From contig JAZULN010000090.1 of NCBI GenBank assembly GCA_045603125.1, forward strand, positions 1 to 14,022: DNA of 14,022 bases. Reading direction: 5' to 3'. The notes under the pieces were generated by a model that saw nothing but the letters and a program-made list of their open reading frames with translations, searched no databases and was not told the DNA's origin. Numbering within the stretch: the first letter of the stretch is position 1; each line of letters opens with the position of its first letter. The DNA comes from CAKSFT01 sp045603125. GTDB lineage: Bacteria; Bacillota; Clostridia; UBA1381. A program made the translations under genes and the position numbers. This document shows, piece after piece, positions 12,976-14,022 of the stretch.

Positions 12976-14022
12976 TTGATTTTTTAAATTATCTGTTTTT
13001 CGACGGGGCGATGGGTACTATGCTCCAAAAAAAGGGTTTAAAAACCGGTGAACTTCCCGAGCTTTTAAACCTCACTCACCCCGACACAATTTTAAATATA
13101 CATAAAGAATATGTGTCCGCCGGTGCAAACATTGTAACCGCAAATACATTCGGTGCAAACAGGCACAAAATGAAGGATTCAAAAACTGTTAAAAATGTTA
13201 TTAAAAGTGGTGTTGAGATTGCCAGAAATTCAGGAGCCGAGTATGTAGCATTAGATATCGGACCAACCGGTGCAATGCTAAAACCCATTGGCACAATGGA
13301 CTTTGACGAGGCTTATGATATCTTTAAAGAACAGGTTATAGCCGGAAAAGATGCCGATATTATTATTATCGAGACTATGTCCGACCTTTTAGAGGCAAAG
13401 GCGGCAGTTTTAGCTGCAAAGGAAAATTCCAATCTTCCTGTTTTTGTTACCATGACATACACCGATAACGGCAGAACTTTTTTGGGAACTGACCCCATTT
13501 CTGCTACAATCACGCTTTGTTCTTTAGGAGTAGATGCAGTAGGCGTTAACTGCTCCCTTGGCCCTGATGAGCTTATGGGGGTTGTAAAAGATATATTGAG
13601 CGTTTCAACCAAACCCGTAATCGTTCAGGCAAATGCCGGTTTACCTGAAATTAAAAACGGCGAGACGGTATTCCCTGTAAAGCCAAAAGAGTTTACAGAT
13701 ACAATAATTAAAATGGCAGAAATGGGAGTTTCCGTAATTGGTGGATGTTGTGGCACATCCCCTGAATATATAAAGGAAATTTCAGATAGATTAAAGAACA
13801 AAAAGCCAAAGATTCGAAAGGTAAAACCCTTTACAGCGTTTGCAAGCGGTTCAAAGACTGTAACCTTAGATAAAAACATAGCTTTGATTGGCGAGCGAAT
13901 AAACCCGACAGGCAAAAAGAAAATTAAAGAAGCTCTTCGTGAAAACAATCACGAATACATCATATCCGAAGCAATTATGCAGGAGGAAAACGGTGCTGAC
14001 ATATTAGATGTAAACGCAGGAC
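12966..14022 (+). CDS. metH: Cobalamin-dependent methionine synthase, N-terminal part (runs off window)
   Basis: The frame begins at the ATG at 12966, inside the end of the previous gene, with AAAGGA 6 nt upstream, and remains open for 352 codons to the window edge. Residues about 1-280 are the homocysteine-binding barrel: FFDGAMGTML (11-20), ANTFGANRHK (59-68), and the zinc ligands C196 (GVNCSLGP) and C261/C262 (GGCCGTSP). From about residue 304 the methyl-THF (pterin) domain begins with IALIGERINPTGKKK. The cobalamin domain would lie beyond the window. Because the activation domain is encoded by the gene before it, I expect this MetH to be the short form (about 800 residues), which cannot be checked here. 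Confidence 0.95.
   Translation, partial: MSVIDFLNYLFFDGAMGTMLQKKGLKTGELPELLNLTHPDTILNIHKEYVSAGANIVTANTFGANRHKMKDSKTVKNVIKSGVEIARNSGAEYVALDIGPTGAMLKPIGTMDFDEAYDIFKEQVIAGKDADIIIIETMSDLLEAKAAVLAAKENSNLPVFVTMTYTDNGRTFLGTDPISATITLCSLGVDAVGVNCSLGPDELMGVVKDILSVSTKPVIVQANAGLPEIKNGETVFPVKPKEFTDTIIKMAEMGVSVIGGCCGTSPEYIKEISDRLKNKKPKIRKVKPFTAFASGSKTVTLDKNIALIGERINPTGKKKIKEALRENNHEYIISEAIMQEENGADILDVNAG

Noticed and set aside
1..14022. CRISPR array, toxin-antitoxin, phage or defence genes
   Set aside because: No regularly spaced direct repeats and no such gene families were seen on either strand.

Overview
The window looks like a chromosomal segment of a low-GC, endospore-forming Clostridia-type Firmicute. 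Supporting evidence: AT-rich intergenic DNA, purine-rich Shine-Dalgarno sites, the spore genes ytfJ/gerW and spoVAC, and Firmicute housekeeping genes (scpA, scpB, yqhQ, clpE-like). I cannot place it to genus from sequence alone. Almost all genes are ordinary core genes. The less ordinary material lies at the left edge, in the prmC/HPr intergenic region, in the HPr-like protein, and in the uncharacterised radical SAM pair.

Layout. Bases 1-118 hold a GC-richer block with three palindromes that resembles the end of an IS200/IS605-type element. It abuts a 30-codon remnant of a gene on the minus strand that still has a promoter and a ribosome binding site. From 5937 leftwards to 376 runs one compact minus-strand operon: site-2 protease (M50), scpA, scpB, ytfI (DUF2953), ytfJ/gerW, a radical SAM protein with a B12-binding-like N-terminus, and its partner 'radical SAM-linked' DUF2344 protein. 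A sigma-A-like promoter precedes it (5979-6007) and a strong terminator follows it (339-367). A 26-nt GC-rich hairpin without a T-run separates ytfJ from the radical SAM gene. Next comes spoVAC alone on the minus strand (6054-6488), with its own terminator and a possible sporulation promoter.

From about 6578 the plus strand carries yqhQ-prmC (7-nt overlap), ended by a hairpin terminator that sits inside a roughly 195-bp block bounded by imperfect inverted repeats (8483-8677). An HPr-like gene converges on this block from the right. A divergent AT-rich intergenic region leads to a clpE-like unfoldase gene. This is followed, with a 9-nt gap, an abutment and a 10-nt overlap, by metF, a stand-alone methionine synthase reactivation-domain gene, and metH, which runs off the right end.

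How the genes work together. MetF makes 5-methyl-tetrahydrofolate. MetH uses it with homocysteine and cobalamin to make methionine, and the small activation-domain protein is expected to help reactivate oxidised cobalamin on MetH. ScpA and ScpB are the partners of SMC in chromosome segregation. YtfJ and SpoVAC act in the spore (germination and dipicolinate transport). PrmC methylates release factors. No CRISPR array, tRNA, rRNA or obvious defence system was seen, and I found no convincing wholly new multi-gene system. The best leads are the interrupted gene at the left edge, the inverted-repeat-bounded block, the HPr variant without the regulatory serine, and the functionally unknown radical SAM pair.
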